A stretch of DNA of 54,861 bases from an uncultured Bradyrhizobium sp. (GTDB lineage Bacteria; Pseudomonadota; Alphaproteobacteria; Rhizobiales; Xanthobacteraceae): contig NZ_CAKZJO010000014.1 of assembly GCF_936943645.1 (NCBI RefSeq), forward strand, positions 1-54,861. Direction: 5' to 3'. How positions within the stretch are numbered: the stretch's first letter is position 1; every line of letters starts with the position of its first letter. The notes under the pieces were generated by a model that was not told the origin of the DNA, ran no database searches, and saw nothing but the letters and a program-made list of their open reading frames with translations. The translations under genes were made by a program, and so were the position numbers. Shown here piece after piece: positions 35,750 to 43,285 of this stretch.

Positions 35750-35773
35750 TGCACTTTGTTGCATGCGGGTGCA
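35750..35773. promoter_or_regulatory. Putative BoxR operator upstream of livH
   Basis: TGCA occurs at 35750, 35760 and 35770, giving TGCA-N6-TGCA-N6-TGCA. The first pair (ATGCACTTTGTTGCATG) matches the boxC-upstream sequence ATGCATTTTGTTTCATG at 15 of 17 positions. This suggests that the benzoate regulator also controls the livHMGF operon. Confidence 0.58.
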
Positions 35774-35840
35774 TGCGGTCGAAACGCCCCTGCAAGAAGG
35801 CTGCCGAGCCGGCTGGGGCAACCTGCCGCACCCAAACGAT

Positions 35841-35870
35841 CACCCTCCCCCCGTTGCCGGGGAGAGGGTG
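35841..35870. terminator. Hairpin between livH leader and the bjaI-linked small gene
   Basis: CACCCTCCCC...GGGGAGAGGGTG forms an imperfect hairpin of about ten pairs. It lies 30 bp past the end of the 72-aa gene at 35900, in the direction of its transcription, and so probably ends the bjaI transcript. It has no T-run. Confidence 0.5.
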
Positions 35871-35899
35871 CCGCAATGTGTTGGAGCGAAGAGCGGCGT

Positions 35900-36118
35900 C
35901 TAGTGCGACGTCATCTGCTCGGGCAGGTCGCCCGGTTCGGTGAGCACGCTGTTGGCCGTCGAGGCCTCCAGCGCCGCCATCCGGAACAGATAGGCGAGCG
36001 TCGCCAACCCCGAGTCTTCCGCCATCTGCGCCAGCTCGAGCGCCATGTCGGACATGTAGCCGAGATTCTCGTCCCTGGTCTGCGCCATGATCTGGCTGTC
36101 CCGCATCATGTTCGACAT
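35900..36118 (-). CDS. 72-aa protein translationally linked to bjaI
   Basis: A small acidic helical protein (MSNMMRDSQIMAQTRDENLG at the start, then an Ala/Leu-rich amphipathic stretch) with no signal peptide and no family I recognise. Its ATG lies one base after the bjaI stop and GGAAGAG precedes it within bjaI, so both are surely made from one message. It may modulate or accompany quorum-sensing signal synthesis. The longer upstream open frame overlaps bjaI and is rejected. Confidence 0.72.
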   Translation of the reverse strand: MSNMMRDSQIMAQTRDENLGYMSDMALELAQMAEDSGLATLAYLFRMAALEASTANSVLTEPGDLPEQMTSH

Positions 36119-36119
36119 C

Positions 36120-36779
36120 TCAGGCACTCTTCCGTTGCGCGGCAGTGGCGCCGCAGAGGTTGGCACGGGCGACGGCATCCAGATGCGGGCCGTCCTGACA
36201 CACGACCGAAGCCATGCCGATACGATCGTGCAGGGCGTCGACCGTCTCGCGACGAATGTCGATGGTGGCCGCCATGGTCCATGCATTCTCCACCAGGGCC
36301 GGCAGGCCGAGCGGGGTCACCACGAAGCCGGCCTCGTGGAAGCGCGGCAGCCACCAGGTTTCCATGATCGCGCTGACCTGCGTGATGCCCTGCGCGAGGC
36401 AGAACTCCTGCACCGCGGCCATCAGTTGCAGGTTGAGCGCACCGTCGCGACGATCGCGTACGACGAAATAGCGCGACCATTCCCAGATCAAGGGATCCGC
36501 GGGGCAGCCGCGAACCGACGCCAGATGCGGGAACACCTCGCTCATCATCGAGGGCTTTGTCGTGGGATAGAGCCGATGGCCACCGATGACCCGTCGGCCC
36601 TCGAGCGCGAGCAGATAGACAGTATCCTCATCGTCATAGGAATCGATCTCGCGGCAATCCGGCTTGCGCAGCGTCTCCCATCGCCGCTCCTCGACGAAGA
36701 CCTCATGGCGCAGCCGGAAATGCTGCTCGATCACGTCTTCATAAAGGTGGCGATTTAGCGCAGAAATGGCGTGAATCAT
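36120..36779 (-). CDS. bjaI: Acyl-homoserine lactone synthase, BjaI-like
   Basis: A 219-aa LuxI-family autoinducer synthase. Conserved elements: FRLRHEVFVEERRWE, EIDSYDDEDTVYLLA, and IWEWSRYFVVRD. From memory the sequence agrees closely with Bradyrhizobium BjaI, which makes isovaleryl-homoserine lactone from isovaleryl-CoA; a related aryl-HSL synthase (BraI-like) cannot be excluded without alignment. The start is the ATG at 36779. The only Shine-Dalgarno-like run (GGGGG) is within a hairpin at 36785-36807. A lux-box-like dyad lies upstream. Confidence 0.88.
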   Translation of the reverse strand: MIHAISALNRHLYEDVIEQHFRLRHEVFVEERRWETLRKPDCREIDSYDDEDTVYLLALEGRRVIGGHRLYPTTKPSMMSEVFPHLASVRGCPADPLIWEWSRYFVVRDRRDGALNLQLMAAVQEFCLAQGITQVSAIMETWWLPRFHEAGFVVTPLGLPALVENAWTMAATIDIRRETVDALHDRIGMASVVCQDGPHLDAVARANLCGATAAQRKSA

Positions 36780-36784
36780 GAAAA

Positions 36785-36807
36785 CCCCCAGTGAGCCTCA
36801 ATGGGGG
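36785..36807 (-). promoter_or_regulatory. Hairpin covering the bjaI ribosome-binding site
   Basis: CCCCCA (36785-36790) pairs with TGGGGG (36802-36807), and after one mismatch TGA pairs with TCA around a 3-nt loop. In the mRNA, the GGGGG run five bases before the AUG is fully paired. This could limit translation until the structure opens. Confidence 0.6.
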
Positions 36808-36835
36808 CAGACTCTTCGAAAACGGCGGGGTTCGG

Positions 36836-36855
36836 TATTGGGAAATTTCCCAGTA
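36836..36855. promoter_or_regulatory. Lux-box-like dyad upstream of bjaI
   Basis: TATTGGGAAATTTCCCAGTA is 20 bp with nine of ten pairs matching; the inner TGGGAAATTTCCCA is perfect. Twenty bases is the usual lux-box length. It lies between the bjaR stop and bjaI start, centred 66 bp before the start codon, and is the probable BjaR site. Confidence 0.75.
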
Positions 36856-36861
36856 GGTCGC

Positions 36862-37599
36862 TCAGGGATTGATGATCTTGTTCCGAATCGCAAGCGCCAC
36901 TGCATGCGTACGGTTGACGGCCCCGAGCTTGCGCGCGGCGGTTGCAAGATGCTCTTCCGCCGTGCGCTGCGTGATGTGCAGGATCTCGCCGATTTCCCAG
37001 GCTGACTTGCCTTGCGAGGCCCAGGAGATCACCTCCCGCTCGCGCGGGGTGAGACGCGTCGACGGATGAGGCGCCGGGGCGAGCAGACGGCGGATGTGGT
37101 CGAAGCCGTACATCGCCATCAGGTGCAGTGCCGGCTTGCTGCGGGGATTGAGGTCGAGATGAACGCCGCCCAGCGACACCGCGGCCTCGTAGCCGGTGAG
37201 CCCATGGATCGGCACGATGAAGCCCCGCGACATGCGAAAATCGGTGGCGCGGTTCATCACTTCGGCCGCGTTCGGCTCGAGCTCGGCATCGTAGGGCGCT
37301 TCCGACCATTCGAACGGATTGACCGATTGGCGGCAGAGCCGCACCACGGGATCGAACCGGTCGTAATTGTTCTGGGTGTAGAGGCTGAACCATCCCGCCG
37401 GCCAGCGCTTGGCAAGCACCATCTGCGCGAACCGCTGGTCGGGATTGGGCAATCCCGTCACGATGATGGTTTCGAAACCGAAGCGACCGAACGCCGTCTC
37501 GAGCGCATGCATGGCATCGGGCACCTTGCGATAGATACCCAGGCCTTCGATGAAGTCGAGTGCCTCCCGGCCATAATCAACGGCGTCTGCGGCGGACAT
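36862..37599 (-). CDS. bjaR: LuxR-family quorum-sensing regulator, BjaR-like
   Basis: A 245-aa regulator. The N-terminal autoinducer-binding domain (about 15-165) has the hallmark W/Y/D positions in WFSLYTQNNYDRFDPVV. The C-terminal helix-turn-helix (about 180-240) reads LTPREREVISWASQGKSAWE followed by RTAEEHLATAARKLGAVNRT. It should bind the signal made by the adjacent synthase and activate bjaI. The frame is open for 99 more codons upstream, but the ATG at 37599 gives the normal family length, so that start is used. Confidence 0.88.
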   Translation of the reverse strand: MSAADAVDYGREALDFIEGLGIYRKVPDAMHALETAFGRFGFETIIVTGLPNPDQRFAQMVLAKRWPAGWFSLYTQNNYDRFDPVVRLCRQSVNPFEWSEAPYDAELEPNAAEVMNRATDFRMSRGFIVPIHGLTGYEAAVSLGGVHLDLNPRSKPALHLMAMYGFDHIRRLLAPAPHPSTRLTPREREVISWASQGKSAWEIGEILHITQRTAEEHLATAARKLGAVNRTHAVALAIRNKIINP

Positions 37600-37764
37600 C
37601 GGTACGTTTCCTGACCTTCGCCCTTTCATATAGCACGTATTCGGGGGCTGCCTCAATTCGCTGCGACCGTAGTTTCCCGGTGCTCTTCCGGCCTGAAGAA
37701 TTAAACTACTTGTGGCAGAATTGACGTCACGATACACCTGACGCGTCCGCAGCGGGAAAACCAA

Positions 37765-37941
37765 ATGCAAGACGAGGACATCGCCCTCAACAGCGTGCTC
37801 GGCCTGGAATTGAACCGCGTGTTCTTCGCCGTCCGCGATACGGCAAACAAGCAGAAGATCATCGAGTTCGCGCGCCAGGTCCTGCAGAGCGAGCACGCGG
37901 AGCTGGTTGACAGTCTGTTGCCGGAGGGCCCGGCGAGCTGA
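37765..37941 (+). CDS. 58-aa unknown protein divergent from bjaR
   Basis: A small open frame (MQDEDIALNSVLGLELNRVF at the start) of 58 aa, predicted helical and weakly acidic, with composition more protein-like than the opposite frame. A weak GGGAA lies upstream. It faces away from bjaR in the gap between the quorum-sensing and kai genes. No family recognised; it could be a genuine short regulator or a chance frame. Confidence 0.45.
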   Translation: MQDEDIALNSVLGLELNRVFFAVRDTANKQKIIEFARQVLQSEHAELVDSLLPEGPAS

Positions 37942-38100
37942 GCCGTGTCGTGTGATGCGTGAGTGCCGTCAGCGCGAGCCACTCCGCATGCCCGACCATC
38001 GGCACGCGCGCATGGTCAATCGATTTCAGCGGAAGCCCTCAGTCATCCCGCCTTCGGGCACGCGTCGAGCGGGCGGATGGGATCGCGCCCCTGTCCGATC

Positions 38101-38598
38101 TCAACCCGACGATCCATGTCCGAGATCGGTGAGCGCATTGCGGCCCAGCGACGTCAATTCATCCAAAGCCGTCGTACCGGAGCGCGCGGCTTCCATCAGC
38201 CGCGCGGCAATCAGCTTCCTGCTCTCATGATCGCCGCCATGCCTGACGTGACTGAAGGCCGCATCAAGCGCCGCATCCAGGATGGTTTGCATGCGGCCTT
38301 CGAACTCGCTCATCTCGTCACCGACCCACGGCAGCTCCGTCACGGCCCTTATGAGCCGGCGCAACAAGGGCGTATGTTCACAAGTGAACGGAGAGGCGAT
38401 CACGAAGCCGATGGCCGAGATCACCACCGTCTCATGCAGAAGCGATCGGCTGTCCGAAAGCTGCCAGCGGTGGCCCAATACTGCCAGCTCGATTGTGGCC
38501 GCGCCAACGCAGACGAAGCGGGCCAACCAGGAACGGCCGCTTTCGTTCCCGCGGAGCGCGACAAAATTGCGGTGACTCCCCTCTAGGCGATCCGTCAT
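38101..38598 (-). CDS. 165-aa unknown protein divergent from kaiC
   Basis: A 165-aa frame with a moderately hydrophobic central part (about 25-70) and a helical C-terminal half. No family is recognised. It is transcribed away from kaiC with a 38-bp gap between start codons, so the two share a promoter region. The codon pattern is less biased than in neighbours, so expression level is probably low; the gene call is likely but not certain. Confidence 0.55.
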   Translation of the reverse strand: MTDRLEGSHRNFVALRGNESGRSWLARFVCVGAATIELAVLGHRWQLSDSRSLLHETVVISAIGFVIASPFTCEHTPLLRRLIRAVTELPWVGDEMSEFEGRMQTILDAALDAAFSHVRHGGDHESRKLIAARLMEAARSGTTALDELTSLGRNALTDLGHGSSG

Positions 38599-38636
38599 TC
38601 TTTGCTTAGAAAAAACGCCCGGAACCAGGACTGGGC

Positions 38637-40334
38637 ATGACTGACGGCATCACGAAATCCGCAACCGGCATCGAAGGCTTTGACGATCTGACACTCGGAG
38701 GTCTCCCCACGGGACGGCCCTCCCTGGTCTGCGGCTCGGCCGGCTGCGGCAAGACATTGTTCGCATCGACGTTCCTCTTCAACGGCGCGCGGCTCTACGA
38801 CGAGCCCGGGGTCTTCGTGACCTTCGAGGAGCGCCCCGTCGACATCGTCGCCAACGTGGATTCGCTCGGCTTCGACCTGCAGGGGCTGATCGATCAGTCG
38901 AAGATCCATATCGAGCATATCGAGATCGATCCCTCCGAAGTCGCCGAAATCGGCGACTACGATCTGGAGGCACTGTTCCTGCGGCTCGAATTCGCGGTCG
39001 ATCAGATCGGTGCCAAGCGCATCGTGCTCGACACGATCGAGAGCCTGTTCTCGGCGTTCTCCAATCCGGCGATCCTGCGGGCCGAAATCCGCCGCCTGTT
39101 CGATTGGCTCAAGCAGAAGGGCCTGACCGCGGTCATCACCGGCGAGCGCGGCGACGGCAGCCTGACGCGACAGGGCCTCGAAGAGTACGTCTCCGATTGC
39201 GTCATCCTGCTCGATCATCGCGTCGACAACCAGATCTCGACGCGGCGCCTGCGCATCGTCAAATATCGCGGCACCGCGCACGGCACCAATGAATATCCGT
39301 TCCTGATCGACGAGGACGGCTTCTCGGTGCTGCCGGTCTCCTCGCTCGGCCTCGGTCACAAGGTGTTCGACGAGCGCATCTCGACCGGAGTGCCCGACCT
39401 CGACGCCATGCTGACCGGCGGCGGCTTCTATCGCGGCAGCAGCATCCTGCTCACCGGCGTCGCCGGCTCCGGCAAGAGCTCGCTCGCCTGCATGATGGCG
39501 GACGCCGCCTGCGCACGCGGCGAGCGCGCGCTCTATCTCTCCTTCGAGGAGTCCGAGGGGCAGACCGTCCGCAACATGAAGTCGATCGGCACCGATCTCG
39601 GCAGATGGTTGAAGAGCGGCCAGATGCGCTATATCGCGGCGCGACCGACCTTCTATTCGCTCGAGATGCATCTTGCGATCATGTTGCGCGAGATCGGCAG
39701 GTTCAAGCCGCAGCTCGTCGTGCTCGATCCGATCTCCGCCTTCACCGGAGCGGCCGACATCAGCGAGGTGCAGGCGATGCTGCTGCGCATCGTCGACTAC
39801 CTCAAGTCCAACGGCATCACCGCCGTGTTCACCCATCTGGCTCATGTCCAGCAGGCGGAGACTGATGCCGGCCTGTCGTCACTGATGGACGGCTGGATCC
39901 TGCTGCTCAACCGTGAAGCCAACGGCGAGTTCAACCGCGAGCTCTATCTGCTGAAGGCACGCGGCATCTCCCATTCCAACCAGGTGCGCGAGTTCGTCAT
40001 GTCGAACAAAGGCATCCACCTGCTGGAGCCGTATCTGGGCGAGAGCGGCGCATTGACCGGATCGGCCCGGCGCAACGAGGAGGCCCGCACACGGCGCGCC
40101 GAAGTCGACCGGCTGGCCGAGGTCGCGCGGATCCAGGATCAGGTCGGACAGCGCCGCCGGCGTGCACTGGCCCAGATCGAGACACTCAGGGCCGACATCG
40201 ACGCCGACGAGGCGGAGCTCAAGCGCCTCGTCAAGGCCGAAGAAGTCTATCTCCGGCAAAGCCGGACCGATTCCGCGGAAATGGCGCGCGGACGCGGGAT
40301 GAGCAACTCCGCCGGCAAGACGAAGCAGGACTGA
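38637..40334 (+). CDS. kaiC: KaiC-family double-ATPase clock protein
   Basis: A 565-aa KaiC with both ATPase halves. Walker A in CI is GSAGCGKT (33-40) and in CII GVAGSGKS (274-281); the catalytic Glu pairs are in VTFEERP and LSFEESEG. In the place of the cyanobacterial phosphosites Ser431/Thr432 it has Ser414-Ser415 (GLSSLMDGW), so autophosphorylation is possible with Ser in both positions. The C-terminal 90 residues form a charged coiled coil unlike cyanobacterial KaiC. AGGA precedes the ATG. It heads a kaiC-kaiB-kinase operon; kaiA is absent. Confidence 0.93.
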   Translation: MTDGITKSATGIEGFDDLTLGGLPTGRPSLVCGSAGCGKTLFASTFLFNGARLYDEPGVFVTFEERPVDIVANVDSLGFDLQGLIDQSKIHIEHIEIDPSEVAEIGDYDLEALFLRLEFAVDQIGAKRIVLDTIESLFSAFSNPAILRAEIRRLFDWLKQKGLTAVITGERGDGSLTRQGLEEYVSDCVILLDHRVDNQISTRRLRIVKYRGTAHGTNEYPFLIDEDGFSVLPVSSLGLGHKVFDERISTGVPDLDAMLTGGGFYRGSSILLTGVAGSGKSSLACMMADAACARGERALYLSFEESEGQTVRNMKSIGTDLGRWLKSGQMRYIAARPTFYSLEMHLAIMLREIGRFKPQLVVLDPISAFTGAADISEVQAMLLRIVDYLKSNGITAVFTHLAHVQQAETDAGLSSLMDGWILLLNREANGEFNRELYLLKARGISHSNQVREFVMSNKGIHLLEPYLGESGALTGSARRNEEARTRRAEVDRLAEVARIQDQVGQRRRRALAQIETLRADIDADEAELKRLVKAEEVYLRQSRTDSAEMARGRGMSNSAGKTKQD

Positions 40335-40337
40335 ACT

Positions 40338-40625
40338 ATGGCCGCATCAAGCAACGAGCCCGTCAAGCTCGTCCTCTACGTCGCGGGCGAGACGCCGAAA
40401 TCGCTCGCCGCGATCCGCAATCTCGAAAAGATCTGCTCCGAGCACCTCGCCGGCAAGTACCGGGTCGAGGTCATCGACCTCAAGAAGCAGCCGCAGCTTG
40501 CCCGCGAGCACGGCATCGTCGCGATCCCCACCCTGGTGAAGGAGCTTCCCGTCCCGATTCGCAAGATCATCGGGGACCTTTCCGACACCCAGAAGGTTCT
40601 AGTTCATCTGTCTGTCGAGGAATGA
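40338..40625 (+). CDS. kaiB: KaiB clock protein
   Basis: A 95-aa thioredoxin-like KaiB (LVLYVAGETPKSLAAIRNLE, VIDLKKQPQLAREHGIVAIP, TLVKELPVPIRKIIGDL). In cyanobacteria KaiB changes fold and binds phosphorylated KaiC. It begins three bases after kaiC and its end overlaps the next gene by four bases, so all three are coupled. Length is close to the family norm of about 100. Confidence 0.95.
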   Translation: MAASSNEPVKLVLYVAGETPKSLAAIRNLEKICSEHLAGKYRVEVIDLKKQPQLAREHGIVAIPTLVKELPVPIRKIIGDLSDTQKVLVHLSVEE

Positions 40626-42109
40626 TGACGGTGGTATCGCTCGCATCGGCGTTGACCCGGGATGAACTCGAGGCTCGGCTTTACGAGGCCGAGGAGACGC
40701 TCCGGGCCATTCGCGAGGGCGAGATCGACGCCGTCGTCATCAAGGGCGGGGCTACCGAACAGGTGTTCACGCTCGAAGGAGACGGCCACTCCTACCGCAC
40801 CTTCATGGAAGCCATGGACATCGGCGCCGCCGCGTTCGACGCCGAGGGACAGTTGCTCTACGCCAACCAGGCCCTGTGCACCTTGCTGGACCGGCCGGCC
40901 GGCATGCTCTCGGGACAGGCGCTGCTCGGCATGCTCGATGCCGTCAACCAGACCACGTTCCGCCGGCTTCTCACGCAGGCGCTGCAGGAACGGCAATCCG
41001 CTGAAATCCACGTGCGCGTCGGTGACAACGAGAGCAGCTTCCTGCTCACCGGCGCTCCGATCGATTTCGGCGTCGTCAGCGGCGTCGCCGTCACCTTCAC
41101 GGACATCAGCGAGCGCGAGCAGATCGCCGCCGCCAAGGAATCGGAGCGCCTCGCGCGGTCCGTGCTCGCATCCGCCAACGAGGCCGTCATCGTCTGCGAC
41201 CGCGCCGGCCGGGTGACCCACATCAATGCCGCCGCCGAGCGGATCTGTGCCGAGGCTCCGATCGGCAAGCGTTTCGAGGAGGCGATCGAGCTGACCTTCG
41301 CCGATGCGTCCGAGCTGATGTCCGGCGGCGACATCGTCGCGATGGCCGCCGGCGGCACCCCGGTGCAAGGGCTCGAGGCCGCCGTGAAAACATCGGCGGT
41401 CGACGTCACCGACGTCATGCTCAGCGCAGCACCGCTCGTCGTGTCCGGCGAGCGGACGCAGGGCTGCGTGGTGACGCTGATCAACCTGTCGCAGCGCAAG
41501 GCCGCCGAGCGTCGCCAGGCGCTCCTGATGGGTGAGCTCGATCACCGCGTCAAGAACACGCTGGCCATGGTGCTGGCGATCTCCGCGCGCACCGCATCCC
41601 ACGAGCGTACGATCGAGGACTTCCAGAAATCCTTCTCCGGCCGCATCCAGGCACTGGCGGCGACCCACACGCTGCTGTCCAACGCGTCCTGGGAAAACCT
41701 TGAGATCAAGGACGTGCTGAGCGTCGAGCTGGCGCCCTACGCGACGCTCTCCAGCGGACGCATCACGCTGGAAGGGCTGGACATCTCCGTTGATTCCAAG
41801 ACCGCCGTCTCGCTCGGGCTCGTCTTCCACGAGCTGACGACCAACGCGGTGAAATACGGCGCGTTGTCGACCCGGGCCGGCAAGCTGTCGGTGCGGCGGA
41901 TCGGTCTGCTCGACGACGGTGCCTTGCAGATCGAGTGGGAAGAGCGCGACGGCCCCCTCGTGACTCCGCCGACGGTCTCGGGGTTCGGCCAGACGCTGAT
42001 CTCGCGCAGCCTCGGCAGCGGCCCCAACGGCGGCACGAAGCTGGAATACCGGCCGACCGGCGTGGTTTGCCAGATCCTGATTCCGAAATACGGCCACTTC
42101 CACTCCTGA
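40622..42109 (+). CDS. PAS-domain HWE-family sensor histidine kinase linked to KaiBC
   Basis: A 495-aa soluble kinase. Two PAS domains (about 58-165 and 178-290) precede the HWE kinase core: His308 in LMGELDHRVKNTL, N box FHELTTNAVKYGALS, and the WxE triad Trp439-Glu441 in EWEERDG. No membrane segment is seen. The four-base overlap with kaiB (ATGA) argues that it works with KaiB/KaiC, perhaps as the output or input kinase of the clock, in place of SasA/CikA. HWE kinases typically act on single-domain receivers or PhyR-type stress response. Confidence 0.88.
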   Translation: MMTVVSLASALTRDELEARLYEAEETLRAIREGEIDAVVIKGGATEQVFTLEGDGHSYRTFMEAMDIGAAAFDAEGQLLYANQALCTLLDRPAGMLSGQALLGMLDAVNQTTFRRLLTQALQERQSAEIHVRVGDNESSFLLTGAPIDFGVVSGVAVTFTDISEREQIAAAKESERLARSVLASANEAVIVCDRAGRVTHINAAAERICAEAPIGKRFEEAIELTFADASELMSGGDIVAMAAGGTPVQGLEAAVKTSAVDVTDVMLSAAPLVVSGERTQGCVVTLINLSQRKAAERRQALLMGELDHRVKNTLAMVLAISARTASHERTIEDFQKSFSGRIQALAATHTLLSNASWENLEIKDVLSVELAPYATLSSGRITLEGLDISVDSKTAVSLGLVFHELTTNAVKYGALSTRAGKLSVRRIGLLDDGALQIEWEERDGPLVTPPTVSGFGQTLISRSLGSGPNGGTKLEYRPTGVVCQILIPKYGHFHS

Positions 42110-42178
42110 CATATTGTCGCTGGATGGCGGCGCCGCTTCCGTGAGATGATCCCGAGAGAACATTCGGGACATAAAGCG

Positions 42179-43141
42179 ATGATGACGCTGCGCCAGGTTG
42201 AAGTGATCCGCGCCGTGATGGTGACGGGCACCATCGGCGGCGCGGCCAAGCTGCTCAACGTCTCGGCGCCCGGTATCAGCCGTCTCGTCAAATACACCGA
42301 ACGCTCGCTCGGCATCCGTTTCTTCCAGCGCCAGAACGGCCGCTACTTCCCGACCCCGGAAGCCGAGAACATCTTCGAACAGATCAACGGCGTCTACAAG
42401 AAGGTCGACGATCTCTCCGAGATCATCTCCAAGATCGGCCGCGGCGGCCTCTCCGAATTGCGCATCGGCTCGGTGCCCAGCATCTCGCAGGTGATGGTGC
42501 CGCGCGCGATCGAGCGGGTGCGGCACCGCTATCCCGATCTCGGCATCGACATCAACATCCTCAAGCTAGAGGAGGCCATCGACTATCTCATGCTCGGCCG
42601 CGGCGAGTGCGTGGCGATGAGCTACCGCCTGGAGCATTCCGCGCTCGACTTCATGCCGCTCGCCTCGGGCGAGCTGTATTGCATCGTGCCGCCGGGCCAC
42701 GAGCTCGCCGGCCGCAAGCAGGTCTCGGCCGCCGAGATCACCCGCTATCCGCTGATCGGCATCGATCCCAACGACCCCTATGGGCGGATCATGGCCGAGA
42801 TCTTCGCGCGCCACCGACTGGACTACAACATCACCATCCGCGCGCGCTTCGGCACCACGGTCTGCGCCCTGGTGAAGGCGGGGCTCGGCATCGCCATCAT
42901 CGACCAGTTCACGGTGGCCCATGGCGGCTATCCCGGGATCGAGCTGCTGAAGATCACCGAGCCGACGCGGTTCGACACCTACATCGCGGTCAAGCGCGGC
43001 GCACCGCTGTCGCTGCATGCCGAGGCCTTCATCGAGGCGCTGCGCGCCGAGATGCGCGCGGTGGAGCCGGCCCGCGGCAACAGCAAAGCTGTGCCGGGCG
43101 GCAGCGGCAAAGCCGCGCCGGCGCGCGCGCGGAAGAAATAA
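42179..43141 (+). CDS. LysR-family regulator of the quinate/shikimate-type cluster
   Basis: A 320-aa LysR-type regulator. The N-terminal helix-turn-helix (about 3-60) reads LRQVEVIRAVMVTGTIGGAA then LGIRFFQRQNGR, and the effector domain spans about 90-300. The C-terminal 25 residues are a low-complexity Lys/Ala/Gly tail. The ATG at 42179 fits the domain start better than the one 11 codons upstream. It is on the same strand as, and 144 bp before, the shikimate dehydrogenase-like gene, and probably activates the downstream operon in response to a pathway intermediate. Confidence 0.88.
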   Translation: MMTLRQVEVIRAVMVTGTIGGAAKLLNVSAPGISRLVKYTERSLGIRFFQRQNGRYFPTPEAENIFEQINGVYKKVDDLSEIISKIGRGGLSELRIGSVPSISQVMVPRAIERVRHRYPDLGIDINILKLEEAIDYLMLGRGECVAMSYRLEHSALDFMPLASGELYCIVPPGHELAGRKQVSAAEITRYPLIGIDPNDPYGRIMAEIFARHRLDYNITIRARFGTTVCALVKAGLGIAIIDQFTVAHGGYPGIELLKITEPTRFDTYIAVKRGAPLSLHAEAFIEALRAEMRAVEPARGNSKAVPGGSGKAAPARARKK

Positions 43142-43179
43142 CATGATGTTAGGTTTGTCGGATAAATGGGTAATTGTGT

Positions 43180-43197
43180 TAGCCTAGGGAAAGGCTA
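43180..43197. promoter_or_regulatory. Small dyad between LysR gene and shikimate dehydrogenase-like gene
   Basis: TAGCCT-N6-AGGCTA is a perfect 6-bp inverted repeat in the 144-bp gap. It could be an operator or a weak hairpin after the LysR gene; its role is open. Confidence 0.3.
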
Positions 43198-43285
43198 TCG
43201 TCAGTGTTGGAAGCCCCCTTGGAATTCCGCGGGTTTCCCCGCTAATGACCGGGACCGAACGCTCCCTTTGAGACGATAGCGAACC

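Noticed and set aside
37721..37735. TGACGTCA palindrome in the bjaR/58-aa gene gap
   Set aside because: An exact 8-bp palindrome, but too short and without a second copy or known regulator to support an operator call.
36862..37896. 344-aa version of the LuxR regulator
   Set aside because: The extra N-terminal 99 residues have no LuxR similarity and cover the bjaR promoter and the opposite 58-aa gene; 245 aa is the normal size.
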